Source: Paraburkholderia sp. Tr-20389
GTDB taxonomy: Bacteria > Pseudomonadota > Gammaproteobacteria > Burkholderiales > Burkholderiaceae
Reading direction: 5' to 3'
DNA: 64,000 nt
NCBI RefSeq assembly: GCF_017104565.1
Contig: NZ_JAAGPD010000008.1
Coordinates: forward strand, 211,014 to 275,013
A program made the translations under genes and the position numbers. Shown here one piece after another: positions 17,316-26,352 of this stretch. The notes under the pieces were generated by a model. That model had not been told where the DNA came from. It did not search any database and saw nothing but the letters and a program-made list of their open reading frames with translations. How positions within the stretch are numbered: the stretch's first letter is position 1; every line of letters starts with the position of its first letter.

Positions 17316-17699
17316 CTACTTCGCTCCCTGATTCCAGCTCGTGACGGTGAGGCGATCCACTGCGGCAAAGTACTGCGCATGCGAAGCCTCGACACTATCC
17401 TTCCGAGCCTTCTTCGGCGTATCGAACAGATGGGTAGCGACCACGGAGCCGATCGCGTGAACAGCGTCGTGTCGCGTCAACCCTCCTCCTGTAAGGCGAT
17501 GCATGGCTCGGACCACTGGTTCGACATTCATCGCTATCTGGTTTTCGACGATGGCGTGGAACACGGCGTGCAGTGTGACGTTCGGAAGTTTGACATGTGC
17601 GGCGCGATGCCAGGCTTCGACCAGAGCAATGCGTTCCTGTTCGCCCAGTTCCAGCCATGAAGAAGGTTCGGGTGCGCGCTCAGGATTGTATGTTTCCAT
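17316..17699 (-). CDS. conserved hypothetical protein, possibly DUF1841-like
   Basis: A 127-residue protein with no signal peptide. Its central part (LHAVFHAIVENQIA ... RHDAVHAIGSVVATHLF) has a His-rich helical pattern that I associate, tentatively, with small DUF1841-type proteins. The reading frame is intact, although both flanks hold gene relics, so it may be a survivor of a partly deleted region. No function is proposed. Confidence 0.65.
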   Translation of the reverse strand: METYNPERAPEPSSWLELGEQERIALVEAWHRAAHVKLPNVTLHAVFHAIVENQIAMNVEPVVRAMHRLTGGGLTRHDAVHAIGSVVATHLFDTPKKARKDSVEASHAQYFAAVDRLTVTSWNQGAK

Positions 17700-17711
17700 G
17701 ATGCTTGTGCT

Positions 17712-17826
17712 TTAAACGGCGGAGAGCTGGAAGTTGAGCTGCCCGACATATCGGTGTTTGAACGGCGTGGACTCGAGTTCGACTACCTTGTCCAGCCGCG
17801 TGCAGAGATGAAACCACGTCGATTAT
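17712..17826 (-). pseudogene. short relic of a DUF1016/YhcG-type nuclease gene
   Basis: The minus strand reads VVELESTPFKHRYVGQLNFQ followed by LSAV and a stop at 17712. This matches the core of the YhcG/DUF1016 PDDEXK-nuclease family, where a VELK...FKPEYVGQLNFYLSAVDD segment is characteristic (from memory). Only about 35 codons remain; the sequence upstream of the match no longer resembles the family, and the stop comes immediately after LSAV. Confidence 0.55.
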
Positions 17827-17892
17827 GACGCAGGTTGCTGCGCAAATTCCGGTTCCAGCGCCCGCGTCGAATCCACATCATGATATCCACCC

Positions 17893-19353
17893 TCAACCCA
17901 CCGACACCTCGAACACCCGCCGATAATTGCCCCCAAGAATCTGCTCAATCTCCGACTGCGAGAACCCCGCAGCAAGCAATGCTGCCCCGAGCGCCGGCAA
18001 CTGTTCATAGCTGCGGAAAACGGGAGGAGAGATGAAGCCGAGCATATCCGTTCCCAGTCCTACGTGTTCGACGCCGACCGCATCCGCCATGCGTCTGAAG
18101 CCGTGCGCCATCTCATCCAGATTGTGGAACGACCCCGAACTCGGCCAGACGCCGATAACGCCGCCCGTCTCCGCGATGATGCGTGCATGGTCGACCGTGA
18201 TCAGCCGGCTGCGCGCACCTGGATGCCCTGCCAGCGCCGTATGGGAAAGCACCAGCGGCTTCGTCGTCACGGACGCCGCCCGTTTCACGAGATCGTAGGT
18301 GCCGTGGGCCACGTCCACGACGATTCCAAGCGCATTGCAGCGGCGAATGACGTCTGCACCAAAGTCAGTCAGTCCGCCATGAACAGGCGGTTCTGTCTGG
18401 ATGTCGCCGAGTTCATTGACCCGATAATGCGTCAATTGAAGATGCCGAAGCTGATGGAGCGAATGTGCTTCGTCAACACGGTCCAGTTGGCCCTCCAGAA
18501 AATCGGCGCCCTCTGCCGCGACGATCGCGCGTGGTTTCTGTCGATCGGTCGACGCGAGCATGGCGGCACTCGTCACGATTTCCAACTGCTCGCGATCGAC
18601 CAGTTCTTTCGCGCGGACAAACTCGGTCTGACCCAGCTGATACAGTTCCCCGGGTTGCGGCGTGCGCCACGCTTCAAAGCGCTTTCGGTCGGCTGACACA
18701 CGCGTCACCACCGTATCCGTCACAATCGCGAGGCAGATCACATTCATGCCGCCTGCGCGCATCGGTGCGCTCACGGGCGTCAACGGCCTGGTTGCGCCGA
18801 TAGCCGGATCACGCGAGACGATGACGTGGCCAGCATGGCTGTGCATGTCGATTGTCAATACGCCTGCGGATGCCTGCCACCGCGTTGGTTCGCTGTTAGC
18901 CGACTCGCTCTCCGCACGCGTATCGGTGTAGCCCGCAAAGCGACCAGGCATGCATGCCGCAAGCCCTAGTGCGGTCCCCGACGCAAGGAACGCTCGCCTG
19001 CTCACGCCAGTCGCGCCGAACAACCGCTCCGCCGATTCGAGCCGGTAGCGCCAGCCTGCGGGATCGTCGACCAGCCTTACCAGACGGCCTCGAATACGAA
19101 CGGGGCCCGTGTCGAATGCAATCGCCTGATGTGACATCACTTCGATGCAACGGAAAGCATCGCGTGGCACGCACCCGCCGCAGCAGGGTTCTTGCGCGGC
19201 AAGCAGGAAATAATCGACAGCGCTTGCGGTCTGATCGAGTGGAATCATCCACCCGGTGATCTCCACCTGCGACCCTTCGAAAGCCATTGCAAAGTCAGTG
19301 CGGATCCCGGCCCATATCGATGATGATGTAAGGGACTCGTCGTCGGTTCGCAT
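17893..19353 (-). CDS. membrane dipeptidase (M19) with extra N-terminal DUF3299-like domain and internal Tat signal
   Basis: A 486-residue ORF. Residues 25-115 resemble the OB-like DUF3299 domain (VEITGWMIPLDQ, YFLLAAQEPCCGGCVPRDAF). A twin-arginine signal follows at about 118 (SRRAFLASGTALGLAACMPG) with a lipobox ending at Cys134. Residues 165-486 are an M19 renal-dipeptidase-type zinc hydrolase: IDMHSHAGH, EGADFLEGQLDRVDEA, LSHTALAGH and GLGTDMLGF. A Tat signal in the middle of an ORF is odd. Either the front domain is a very long leader region, or a GTG at 19005 starts a second, exported product. ATG 19353 was chosen over 19413. Confidence 0.83.
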   Translation of the reverse strand: MRTDDESLTSSSIWAGIRTDFAMAFEGSQVEITGWMIPLDQTASAVDYFLLAAQEPCCGGCVPRDAFRCIEVMSHQAIAFDTGPVRIRGRLVRLVDDPAGWRYRLESAERLFGATGVSRRAFLASGTALGLAACMPGRFAGYTDTRAESESANSEPTRWQASAGVLTIDMHSHAGHVIVSRDPAIGATRPLTPVSAPMRAGGMNVICLAIVTDTVVTRVSADRKRFEAWRTPQPGELYQLGQTEFVRAKELVDREQLEIVTSAAMLASTDRQKPRAIVAAEGADFLEGQLDRVDEAHSLHQLRHLQLTHYRVNELGDIQTEPPVHGGLTDFGADVIRRCNALGIVVDVAHGTYDLVKRAASVTTKPLVLSHTALAGHPGARSRLITVDHARIIAETGGVIGVWPSSGSFHNLDEMAHGFRRMADAVGVEHVGLGTDMLGFISPPVFRSYEQLPALGAALLAAGFSQSEIEQILGGNYRRVFEVSVG

Positions 19354-19541
19354 TGTCGTTGTTATCCGGTTGAAGGTCTGAAGGCAATATGGAGCAGCGT
19401 GGACCCCTCGCAAACATGCGGGAGTATGATCGGCGCCAGCGCCTGTTTATCCAGCGTGAAGACGACACATTAATACGCTTCGCCTCGGCAACGCATCACT
19501 CGATGCCATTCGATCAGATCAACGATAACAAGGAGATCATC

Positions 19542-20525
19542 GTGAGATTGATGGTCATGTTCACTATCGTCTTTGCGTTGGTCTCCGCGCCTGCTCACGC
19601 CGCCGACGTCGGGTTCGAAGAGATCAAGATTACGAACGGCGCGGAGCCGCCGCTAACGGCCGGAATCTGGTATCCAACCGATGCGCCGGCGACGCCGCAC
19701 ACCTTGGGCAATGTCACTCAGATGGTCGCGCCGGGCGCTCCTGTGACCGGCCATGATCTGCCGCTAGTGGTGATGTCTCATGGCGGCGGCGGATGGTACG
19801 ACGGCCATTACGACACGGCCATCGCCCTGGCTCACGCGGGCTTCGTGGCGGCCGCGGTCAGTCACGCCGGCGACACGTTCGATGACCAGAGCCGCGTCCT
19901 GGAACTATGGCGCCGGCCCGCCCAGCTTCATCGTATGGTGGACTACATGCTCGATGAGTGGCGTTGGCACGGGCGGCTCGATGCGTCCCGTGTCGGCGCA
20001 TTCGGCTTTTCCAACGGCGGATTTACCGTGCTCGTGGCAGCGGGCGGGACTCCGGACCTTTCGTCGATCGCTCCGCATTGTGAAGCCCATCCGGACGATG
20101 ACCTGTGCGAGGCCCTGAAGCATATGGGCGTCGATCCTCGCATTGGCGCGGACGTTCCTGCCAGCGCGTGGGTCCACGATCCGCGCATCAAGGCCGCAGT
20201 CATCGCCGCGCCCGCATTCGGCTTCACATTCGGCCGCGCGGGGCTGGCCAACGTGCATGTCCCCGTTCAACTCTGGCGCGCAGCCGACGATCGTCATCAG
20301 CAGCATCCCTACTACGACGAAGCAGTACGCGCCGCCCTGCCCCACGCGCCTGACTATCACGTAGTCGCGGGCGCGGGCCACTACGACTTCCTTCCACCCT
20401 GCGATGTCCGCCTCGCCCACAAGCGGCCGGAACTGTGCAACAGCTTGCCGGGTTTCGACCGCGCGGCGTTCCATGAACAGTTCAACGCCGCTGTAGTGCA
20501 GTTTTTCCAGGCAACATTACGGTAG
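19542..20525 (+). CDS. exported alpha/beta hydrolase (dienelactone hydrolase/PAF-AH-like)
   Basis: A 327-residue serine hydrolase with a signal peptide (LMVMFTIVFALVSAPAHAAD). The nucleophile elbow is GFSNGG in VGAFGFSNGGFTVLVA, the oxyanion strand is LPLVVMSHGGGGWYDG, and the probable catalytic His is in GAGHYDFLPPC. The start is GTG 19542, chosen because AAGGAG lies 6 nt upstream and a signal peptide follows at once; an ATG 51 codons earlier adds no sensible sequence. It is divergent from the dipeptidase gene. The substrate is an ester or lipid of unknown type, in the periplasm. Confidence 0.87.
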   Translation: MRLMVMFTIVFALVSAPAHAADVGFEEIKITNGAEPPLTAGIWYPTDAPATPHTLGNVTQMVAPGAPVTGHDLPLVVMSHGGGGWYDGHYDTAIALAHAGFVAAAVSHAGDTFDDQSRVLELWRRPAQLHRMVDYMLDEWRWHGRLDASRVGAFGFSNGGFTVLVAAGGTPDLSSIAPHCEAHPDDDLCEALKHMGVDPRIGADVPASAWVHDPRIKAAVIAAPAFGFTFGRAGLANVHVPVQLWRAADDRHQQHPYYDEAVRAALPHAPDYHVVAGAGHYDFLPPCDVRLAHKRPELCNSLPGFDRAAFHEQFNAAVVQFFQATLR

Positions 20526-20901
20526 GCGATGTCTCGTATGTCTCTCAGATGCGACGCCGAATACAAACCTGACATCTATTTCGACCCACACAGACCGTAA
20601 CGCGACGCGACGCCTGTCGTGTATCTGTATGTCGACCGTCTCGGAACGTGGCTGCGCTCGCGCATGCGAAAGCGGGAAATCAGGCGCCGTAAGGTTGCGC
20701 TGAAAATGATGTCAGGAAATCCTGCTTTCGCCGCACACCTGGCAATCGCCTGCGTTGGCAGCGCACATCGTCGAGATTCTCATGCGGTGCAGCAAGGCGT
20801 TAATGGATCGCGCAACTGATTGACACGACTCTCGTGATCCACTCGCTCCTGCTCCCGATCGAGAACATGCAGATGTCCTTCATGAATCTTTGTTCCGTAA
20901 A
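20526..20901. other. intergenic stretch, no supported gene
   Basis: About 375 bp between two same-direction genes. A 66-codon open frame at 20619-20819 is Arg-rich, lacks a ribosome site and looks like chance. The right-hand part should hold the promoter of the diguanylate cyclase gene, but I see no convincing -35/-10 pair. Confidence 0.5.
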
Positions 20902-21948
20902 ATGCGGGGCAACGTGCTCGTGGAGAGAATCTTGCAGACAGTTTTCAGCAATGCTGTACCCAGCAGCGAGACGCTACTCGCAATCGTGAGAGCGCAGACG
21001 GAGATCGCCAAACTCGGACTCGACCTGGGCGGTGTCATGAGCTTCGTCGCCGAGCGGGTCCAGCAATTGACGACGGCAGACGGCGCGGTCGTCGAGCTTG
21101 CGGAGGGCGATGAGATGGTCTACCGCGCGAGCTCGGGCATCGCTGCGAATCTGCTGGGCTTGCGTCTCAAGCGTAGCGGCAGCCTGTCGGGTCTGTGCGT
21201 CGAGTCGGGCGACATTCTGCGCTGCGAAGATTCGGAAACCGATCCTCGCGTCGATCGCGAGGCATGCCGGCGCGTGGGCCTGCGCTCGATGATCGTGACG
21301 CCGCTCAGGCATCTCGATACGACAGTAGGCGTACTGAAGGTCGTGGGCAAGGCCGCCGACGCATTCACCGACGACAACATTCGCGCTCTGGAGTTGATGT
21401 CGGAACTGATCGCCGCAGCCATGTTTCATGCTGCCAGATACGAAACAAGCGAGCTTTACTTGCTGGCCACGCGCGATGCGCTGACGGGGCTGCCTAACCG
21501 GGCGCTGTTTTACGACCGGCTGCGACAGGCCATTCATCTGGCGCAACGGTCGTCGGAAAGGCTCGGCATTCTCAATCTCGACCTCAACGACCTGAAGCCG
21601 ATCAATGACCGCTATGGCCATCGCGCGGGAGACGCAGCACTCAAGGAAGCTGCCATACGCATGAACAGAGCAGCGCGACGCTCGGATACGGTGGCGCGTG
21701 TCGGCGGCGACGAGTTTGCCTTCATTCTGCCCGGCATCAGTTCGAAGGCAGACGCCGAAACACTCGGCATGCGCATCGTCGAGCAGATTCGTGAGCCGTT
21801 CGAGTTCGAAGGACGGGCGCTGGATCTCGACATCAGCGTCGGCGCGGCCGTGCTCCCCGATGACGGCGTCGAGATGACGACGCTCATCGATCGGGCTGAT
21901 CAGGCCATGTACGCGGCCAAGCGGCGGCGAAAAGAGGAACGTATGTGA
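20902..21948 (+). CDS. GAF-GGDEF diguanylate cyclase
   Basis: A 348-residue cytoplasmic sensor enzyme. Residues about 30-175 form a GAF domain (GVMSFVAERVQQLTTADGAVV, LRSMIVTPLRHLDTTVGVLKV). Residues about 185-345 form a GGDEF domain with intact catalytic motif RVGGDEFAFILPG. An inhibitory I-site RxxD (RRSD) lies five residues before the motif. It should make cyclic di-GMP with product feedback, controlled by a small ligand of the GAF domain. There is no EAL domain. The start is uncertain: TTG 20890 and GTG 20914 are alternatives. Confidence 0.92.
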   Translation: MRGNVLVERILQTVFSNAVPSSETLLAIVRAQTEIAKLGLDLGGVMSFVAERVQQLTTADGAVVELAEGDEMVYRASSGIAANLLGLRLKRSGSLSGLCVESGDILRCEDSETDPRVDREACRRVGLRSMIVTPLRHLDTTVGVLKVVGKAADAFTDDNIRALELMSELIAAAMFHAARYETSELYLLATRDALTGLPNRALFYDRLRQAIHLAQRSSERLGILNLDLNDLKPINDRYGHRAGDAALKEAAIRMNRAARRSDTVARVGGDEFAFILPGISSKADAETLGMRIVEQIREPFEFEGRALDLDISVGAAVLPDDGVEMTTLIDRADQAMYAAKRRRKEERM

Positions 21949-21989
21949 CGTTTCCCCGATCGGCATCGAACACGAAGCCAATCAATGCG

Positions 21990-22832
21990 TCAGGTGAAGT
22001 CTGGCATCTTGAGAGCAGGTCCCGGCGTATGCGGGCGGTTCGACTGAAGCAACGTAAAAGCCACGAGGGCCACCATTCCCGTGTACGGAATCATGACTGA
22101 CCACGGATACGCGATGAAGCGGAACGGCGGCGGCAGATATCTGACGAGCGGCGTGCTTGTCGCGACGTTCACGATCAACTGACCCGTCATCGACACCGAA
22201 AAGACCATCAGCGTGACGCCACAATTCCAGGCTCGCCGCCCCTGCTGAGAAAGTGCGAGACCAATGACGAGTGCGACCGCTGCGACGACAAGAAGATCCA
22301 ACGGGCGCCCATTCGGCATTAGCATGGCGAGCCACCCTGTGCGGCTTACCGAAAACGACATCGCCAGATAGTGAAGCGAACACGAAACAGCGAGAGCGCC
22401 AATCCGGATGCAATCTCGCAGGGATCGTTCGCGCGGGGTACGGTGCTCTTCCAGGAAGTCGCGGCTCTGCCGACTGTACAGTATGGCAATCAACGCGCCC
22501 GAGAACGGTAGCGAAATCAGCGAAAAAAGCCGAAACGGCGTCAAGAGCCCAATGGCGTGATTCGCAATGAGCGTCCAGACGTACAGCGTTCGCCCCCATT
22601 TGCGTCGGTCAAACAAAGCGATACTGGCGACCAGGCTCGTAATGGTAGATGCAAGCCATACCGCTTCACACATCAATAGTTGCGACGGCATTGCCGCCTT
22701 GAACGTAGACCACGAGTGTGAATACAGAAAACCCAAATAAGAGAATAACTGCAGCGAGTGAAGGCTTTGCAGCATCATCGTGCAAACGACCACCCTGAAG
22801 GTCGTATATCGCTTCGGAAAACTCAAAGACAT
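21990..22832 (-). CDS. multi-spanning membrane protein of unknown function
   Basis: A 280-residue inner-membrane protein with about seven hydrophobic segments (for example LLMCEAVWLASTITSLVASI, ISLPFSGALIAILY, LDLLVVAAVALVIGLAL, IPYTGMVALVAFTLL). I recognise no family. It is convergent with the diguanylate cyclase gene. Base composition is slightly lower in GC than the neighbours, and the region after its start is AT-rich, which may indicate transfer (inference). Confidence 0.75.
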   Translation of the reverse strand: MSLSFPKRYTTFRVVVCTMMLQSLHSLQLFSYLGFLYSHSWSTFKAAMPSQLLMCEAVWLASTITSLVASIALFDRRKWGRTLYVWTLIANHAIGLLTPFRLFSLISLPFSGALIAILYSRQSRDFLEEHRTPRERSLRDCIRIGALAVSCSLHYLAMSFSVSRTGWLAMLMPNGRPLDLLVVAAVALVIGLALSQQGRRAWNCGVTLMVFSVSMTGQLIVNVATSTPLVRYLPPPFRFIAYPWSVMIPYTGMVALVAFTLLQSNRPHTPGPALKMPDFT

Positions 22833-23089
22833 GGCGGATGTGAACTCTGTTTTATTTTTTTGAATCGGGACTCGGTCAAGCGCGATTCTGCCATAGCTGA
22901 GTTGTCACGGCCTTTACGCTTTATGCATGGAGCGTCCTTGAAGAGCACCCCTTTTTATACGCATGTTTGTCCTCGCCATGCTTTCAATAAGCTGACATAA
23001 AATCTGCATATCTCAGGGATTTCGCCAAGTATTCGTGAAGGGACTACTGTGCGACGCTATAGCCAGTGCCATTCCTCATGGAGACAGGC

Positions 23090-23353
23090 ATGCAATCTGA
23101 GACGCAAAAGAAAGCGAAGGTCGCAGCTTTTCTTAATTGGTCGGCTCTGTCCGCACTGATGTCACCAGTTGCCTGCTTTTTATGGGCACTCCACGCCTAC
23201 CCACCTGAATATGCATGTTGGCTTGCCATCGCGGCCGCCATCTATGTCTGGCCTGTAGCCGGAATCCTCTTTGTCGTCGGCGCGGCGTTCCACGTCCGCC
23301 CCAGTGAACGACGGAGAACGGCCGCCGAATTGCGCGAGGCGCACGGGCACTAG
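23090..23353 (+). CDS. small two-helix membrane protein
   Basis: An 87-residue protein with two membrane segments (NWSALSALMSPVACFLWALH and WLAIAAAIYVWPVAGILFVV) and a basic C-terminal tail (RPSERRRTAAELREAHGH). ATG 23090 has GGAG 6 nt upstream; in-frame starts at 23066 (GTG) and 23078 lack this. The function is unknown. Confidence 0.7.
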   Translation: MQSETQKKAKVAAFLNWSALSALMSPVACFLWALHAYPPEYACWLAIAAAIYVWPVAGILFVVGAAFHVRPSERRRTAAELREAHGH

Positions 23354-23607
23354 CCAGTCGAGAGTTGGCCGGTTCGAGAATAGCGAGGAAGAGCCTCGGC
23401 CTTCCTCATGCTCTTGAGGGCCAGCAGATCGGTCGACCCGCCGTGTGATCTCCGGGCATCACCTGCCCGGACTCGGTGCGTACCGCCGAGGATAGCCAAC
23501 GCGTCGGCCAGACCGATCTTTCTCGCCGCAAAGTCAGCGACGAGTGCTCTGCATGCGCGTGCTCGTGCAGCTTTCGTTTCAGCGTCGAAGAGCGACGCGC
23601 TGAAGGT

Positions 23608-24918
23608 TCAGCCTCGAACCTCCAGCTGATTCGTATGCGTGTCCGCGCAGCCATCGGCGTGCTCAGTGCGATCGTGCGTCGTCTCATGGAGTTCAGTGCC
23701 GCTGGTCTCGGGCAGGAACACCGCTGCACAGAAAGCAACGCCGTAAGCACACAGGGCGCACGTGCCCATCGCGGTTCCGAGCGGCAAAGCCGCTGCGAGC
23801 AAGCCAACGGTTGCCGGAACGATCGAGCCAAAGCCGCGGCCGCCGCCCAGGCAGAAGCCTTGACCGCTTGCCCGGATATTGGTCGGAAATAGTTCGGCAA
23901 ACGTAGGAAGCATGCCGGACGCCAAAGCCCCTTGGAACGCGCCGAGGAAGAAACTGAGTACCACGGTCACGCTGGGTCCGATCGGCGCGAGCAGATAGAT
24001 GGCTACGTTGCCGGCCTGCAGAACGAGGAACGTCATGAACGCAGGTCGGCGGCCAAGACGGTCGGACAACAAGCCGTATAGCAGCGGCCCAACCAGCGAG
24101 CCAAGGATGTTGCACGCGAGATAGCCTGCACTCGAACCAACCGACAGGTGCAACGTGGTGCGCAGATAAGTCGGCAGCCAGGTGATCATCACATAGGCCC
24201 CGCCGAAGATTCCCGTCGCCATGATGACCGCCGCCACGGTACGACGCAGATGACCCCGCGCGAAGATTGCCCAAAACGGTGTTGCCGCTACGCCGCTGCG
24301 ACTCGCGACCTTTGCCTCGGCGTAGACACCCGACTCGGGCACCAGCCGGCGAATGAAGAAGACCAGGCCGGCAGGCACCACACCGAGTGCGAAGAACACA
24401 CGCCAGCCGATCTGCTCGGGAAACAATGAAGCGATGATCGGCAGCAACGCAACCGATATCGCATAGCCAAGCGCGTAGCCGCTCTGAACAGCGGCAGCAA
24501 CCCGGCCGCGCAGCGCAGGCCGGATGACCTCGCTTATCAGGACCCCGCCGACGGCTGCCTCTCCACCGTATCCCAGGCCTTGCAGGAACCTGATGCCAAA
24601 CAGCATCGGGAACGAGCTTGCGAAAGCTGCGGCGATGGTGGAAATGGCGACCCACAAGATGGTGAACTGCAAGATACGCACACGCCCGATCTTGTCGGCG
24701 AGAATGCCGGCCCCCCATCCGCCGATGGCCGTCCCTATCAGTGCAGCCGTGGCGAGGTAGCCCACCTGAGGATGCGTCAGGCCCAAGGTTGCGATAAGCG
24801 CCGGAATGACCAGCGAGAAAATCGTCGCATCCATCGAATCGAGGCCGAAGCCCGCAAAACAAGCCCAAAAAGTGCGCCGCTCGACAGGCGTGAGGCCAGA
24901 GTACCAACCCAAACGCAT
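23608..24918 (-). CDS. MFS transporter, aromatic acid/metabolite:H+ symporter type
   Basis: A 436-residue major facilitator with 12 predicted helices. The family motif in loop 2-3 is GWGAGILADKIGRVRIL, and loop 8-9 has LLYGLLSDRLGRRPAFM. The N-terminal FAGFGLDSMDATIFSLVIPAL fits the sialate/aromatic-acid:H+ symporter groups. GAGGGAAGT precedes ATG 24918. The His-rich C-terminal tail (HETTHDRTEHADGCADTHT) is unusual and could bind metal. After its TGA the same frame stays open for 83 codons to 23354 without a start codon. No catabolic partner is adjacent. Confidence 0.9.
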   Translation of the reverse strand: MRLGWYSGLTPVERRTFWACFAGFGLDSMDATIFSLVIPALIATLGLTHPQVGYLATAALIGTAIGGWGAGILADKIGRVRILQFTILWVAISTIAAAFASSFPMLFGIRFLQGLGYGGEAAVGGVLISEVIRPALRGRVAAAVQSGYALGYAISVALLPIIASLFPEQIGWRVFFALGVVPAGLVFFIRRLVPESGVYAEAKVASRSGVAATPFWAIFARGHLRRTVAAVIMATGIFGGAYVMITWLPTYLRTTLHLSVGSSAGYLACNILGSLVGPLLYGLLSDRLGRRPAFMTFLVLQAGNVAIYLLAPIGPSVTVVLSFFLGAFQGALASGMLPTFAELFPTNIRASGQGFCLGGGRGFGSIVPATVGLLAAALPLGTAMGTCALCAYGVAFCAAVFLPETSGTELHETTHDRTEHADGCADTHTNQLEVRG

Positions 24919-25274
24919 ACTTCCCTCTTCATCTGATTGAATGTGATCTGGCCTCGAATGTGAGCAAGCCCTGGACCGTGTGCCGGAGACGATGGATATA
25001 CGCCGCGTGGGGTAGCGGCCATCGTTCCTTGCATCGGCGCACGTTAAGCGGATCGAGGAACGATCGGAAGGGCCGGGTAAACCATATGAATACGCATCAC
25101 TTCCGGTGACCCGGAAGCCGGCTCATATAAGTGACGGATTGCGATTCGCGAGGGAAGCCGCTCGCTTGCGGCGCGACGGGGGATTTCCGATGCTACGGCA
25201 CAGCATGCTTCGGTAACGCTACCAAAGCCATGCGATAAACAAAACAGATAGCAATGCGTGCAGTTCGAAACAGG
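24919..25274. other. intergenic region without a supported gene
   Basis: About 355 bp between the MFS gene and the PLC-X gene, both on the minus strand. It holds a small perfect hairpin, CTTCCGG-TGAC-CCGGAAG (25100-25117), with no T-run after it. Open frames here are extensions or shadows of the flanking genes. The MFS promoter must lie in the left part. Confidence 0.5.
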
Positions 25275-26165
25275 CTAGACACCTGCCGCAAAATTGCACG
25301 CGACCAGCGCGCGCACGAGTTCCCAGTTCTGCCAGTCGCAAAAGTCGAGTAACACGGTCCCGCACGGGCGCCGACTTGCGGCGAGTTTCGCGGCGAGACG
25401 CGCATGAATGCCGCGTACGTGCGCGTCGCCGCATGCCACGACCACGGGCGGCGCCGCCATGCCCGTGCCGCTGCAGAAGTTGATACGCCAGCGCTCCCGC
25501 ATACCCGCGCTCGCGACATCGAGTTGCGCTTCGATTGCGCGCCATTTGAAGTCGATCGATGCCGCCACCGGCACGCGGAATTCGTCCTGAATGGAGAACC
25601 GCGCGGGTCCTTCGTCGAGTTCGAACGTGGCGTTGTCGGGCCAGGCCGTCAGGTCGATGCCGAGTGGCCGTGCGCTGGCGAAGCGCCTCAGCAGCACGAT
25701 CGTGCCACGCGCGGCTCCCACCGTCGGAATCTCGTTGCCGAGGTGCCAGCGCACGCCCGCATACCGGGCGACGTACCACTCGAACGTCTGCGAAAAGGTC
25801 CGGCTGCATGCATCAGGCGCCCACTCGTCCTTCACCGACATGACGATGCACTCGCCAGGGTGATGGTCAAGAAAGCGGCTGCATGTCTCGAGCACTGCGT
25901 CGAACGCAAGGCCGAGCGCGATGCCGCCATGATGAATCGCGAACGTATCCCGTTCGTGGCGGCAGCGAATGTCGAGGACGCGCACACCGTTGTGCAACTG
26001 TTCGTCGAGTGACGCGCGCTGCGTACGTGCGAGGCGGTCGTCGACCGTGTAGGCGCAGGTGTCGTGGCTGCCCGGCAGCGTCAGCGTGGAAAGCAAAGCG
26101 TTGGAATCGAGCGTCGACATCCAGTCGGTCATCGGCGTCATCGCATCGGTCGTGAAGGCATGCAT
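25275..26165 (-). CDS. PI-PLC X-domain phosphodiesterase
   Basis: A 296-residue protein of the phosphatidylinositol-specific phospholipase C X-domain fold. The first catalytic His is His34 in LPGSHDTCAY. Substrate Asp/Arg lie in RVLDIRCRHERD and the second His in FAIHHGG at 78-79. No signal peptide is visible, so it probably acts in the cytoplasm, unlike the secreted Bacillus/Listeria PI-PLCs. It would cleave a phosphodiester, releasing inositol phosphate or a similar polyol phosphate. It is divergent from the LacI regulator of the adjoining ABC importer locus, which also contains an inositol-monophosphatase-family gene, so a soluble glycerophosphodiester substrate is plausible (inference). 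Confidence 0.85.
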   Translation of the reverse strand: MHAFTTDAMTPMTDWMSTLDSNALLSTLTLPGSHDTCAYTVDDRLARTQRASLDEQLHNGVRVLDIRCRHERDTFAIHHGGIALGLAFDAVLETCSRFLDHHPGECIVMSVKDEWAPDACSRTFSQTFEWYVARYAGVRWHLGNEIPTVGAARGTIVLLRRFASARPLGIDLTAWPDNATFELDEGPARFSIQDEFRVPVAASIDFKWRAIEAQLDVASAGMRERWRINFCSGTGMAAPPVVVACGDAHVRGIHARLAAKLAASRRPCGTVLLDFCDWQNWELVRALVACNFAAGV

Positions 26166-26352
26166 GAGTGAGTGAGATAGGAAGATGGAAATGCCGCGTT
26201 CGGAGTCATTTCACTCCACGCGATTAAACATCCGGTAAACAGCTCGCCCGGTTCGTCACGAAATTTGGCTGGTAGAGGCCGTATCATGTGCGCCAACGAC
26301 TTCACCGGCCATAGCGAACGGCCCGTCACCCCGCACTTTCGTCCCTCACCGC

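Noticed and set aside
20619-20819. 66-codon frame between the hydrolase and diguanylate cyclase genes
   Set aside because: Arg-rich, no ribosome site, no similarity recognised.
25100-25117. CTTCCGG hairpin as a terminator
   Set aside because: No T-run on either side and 157 bp or more from the flanking genes.
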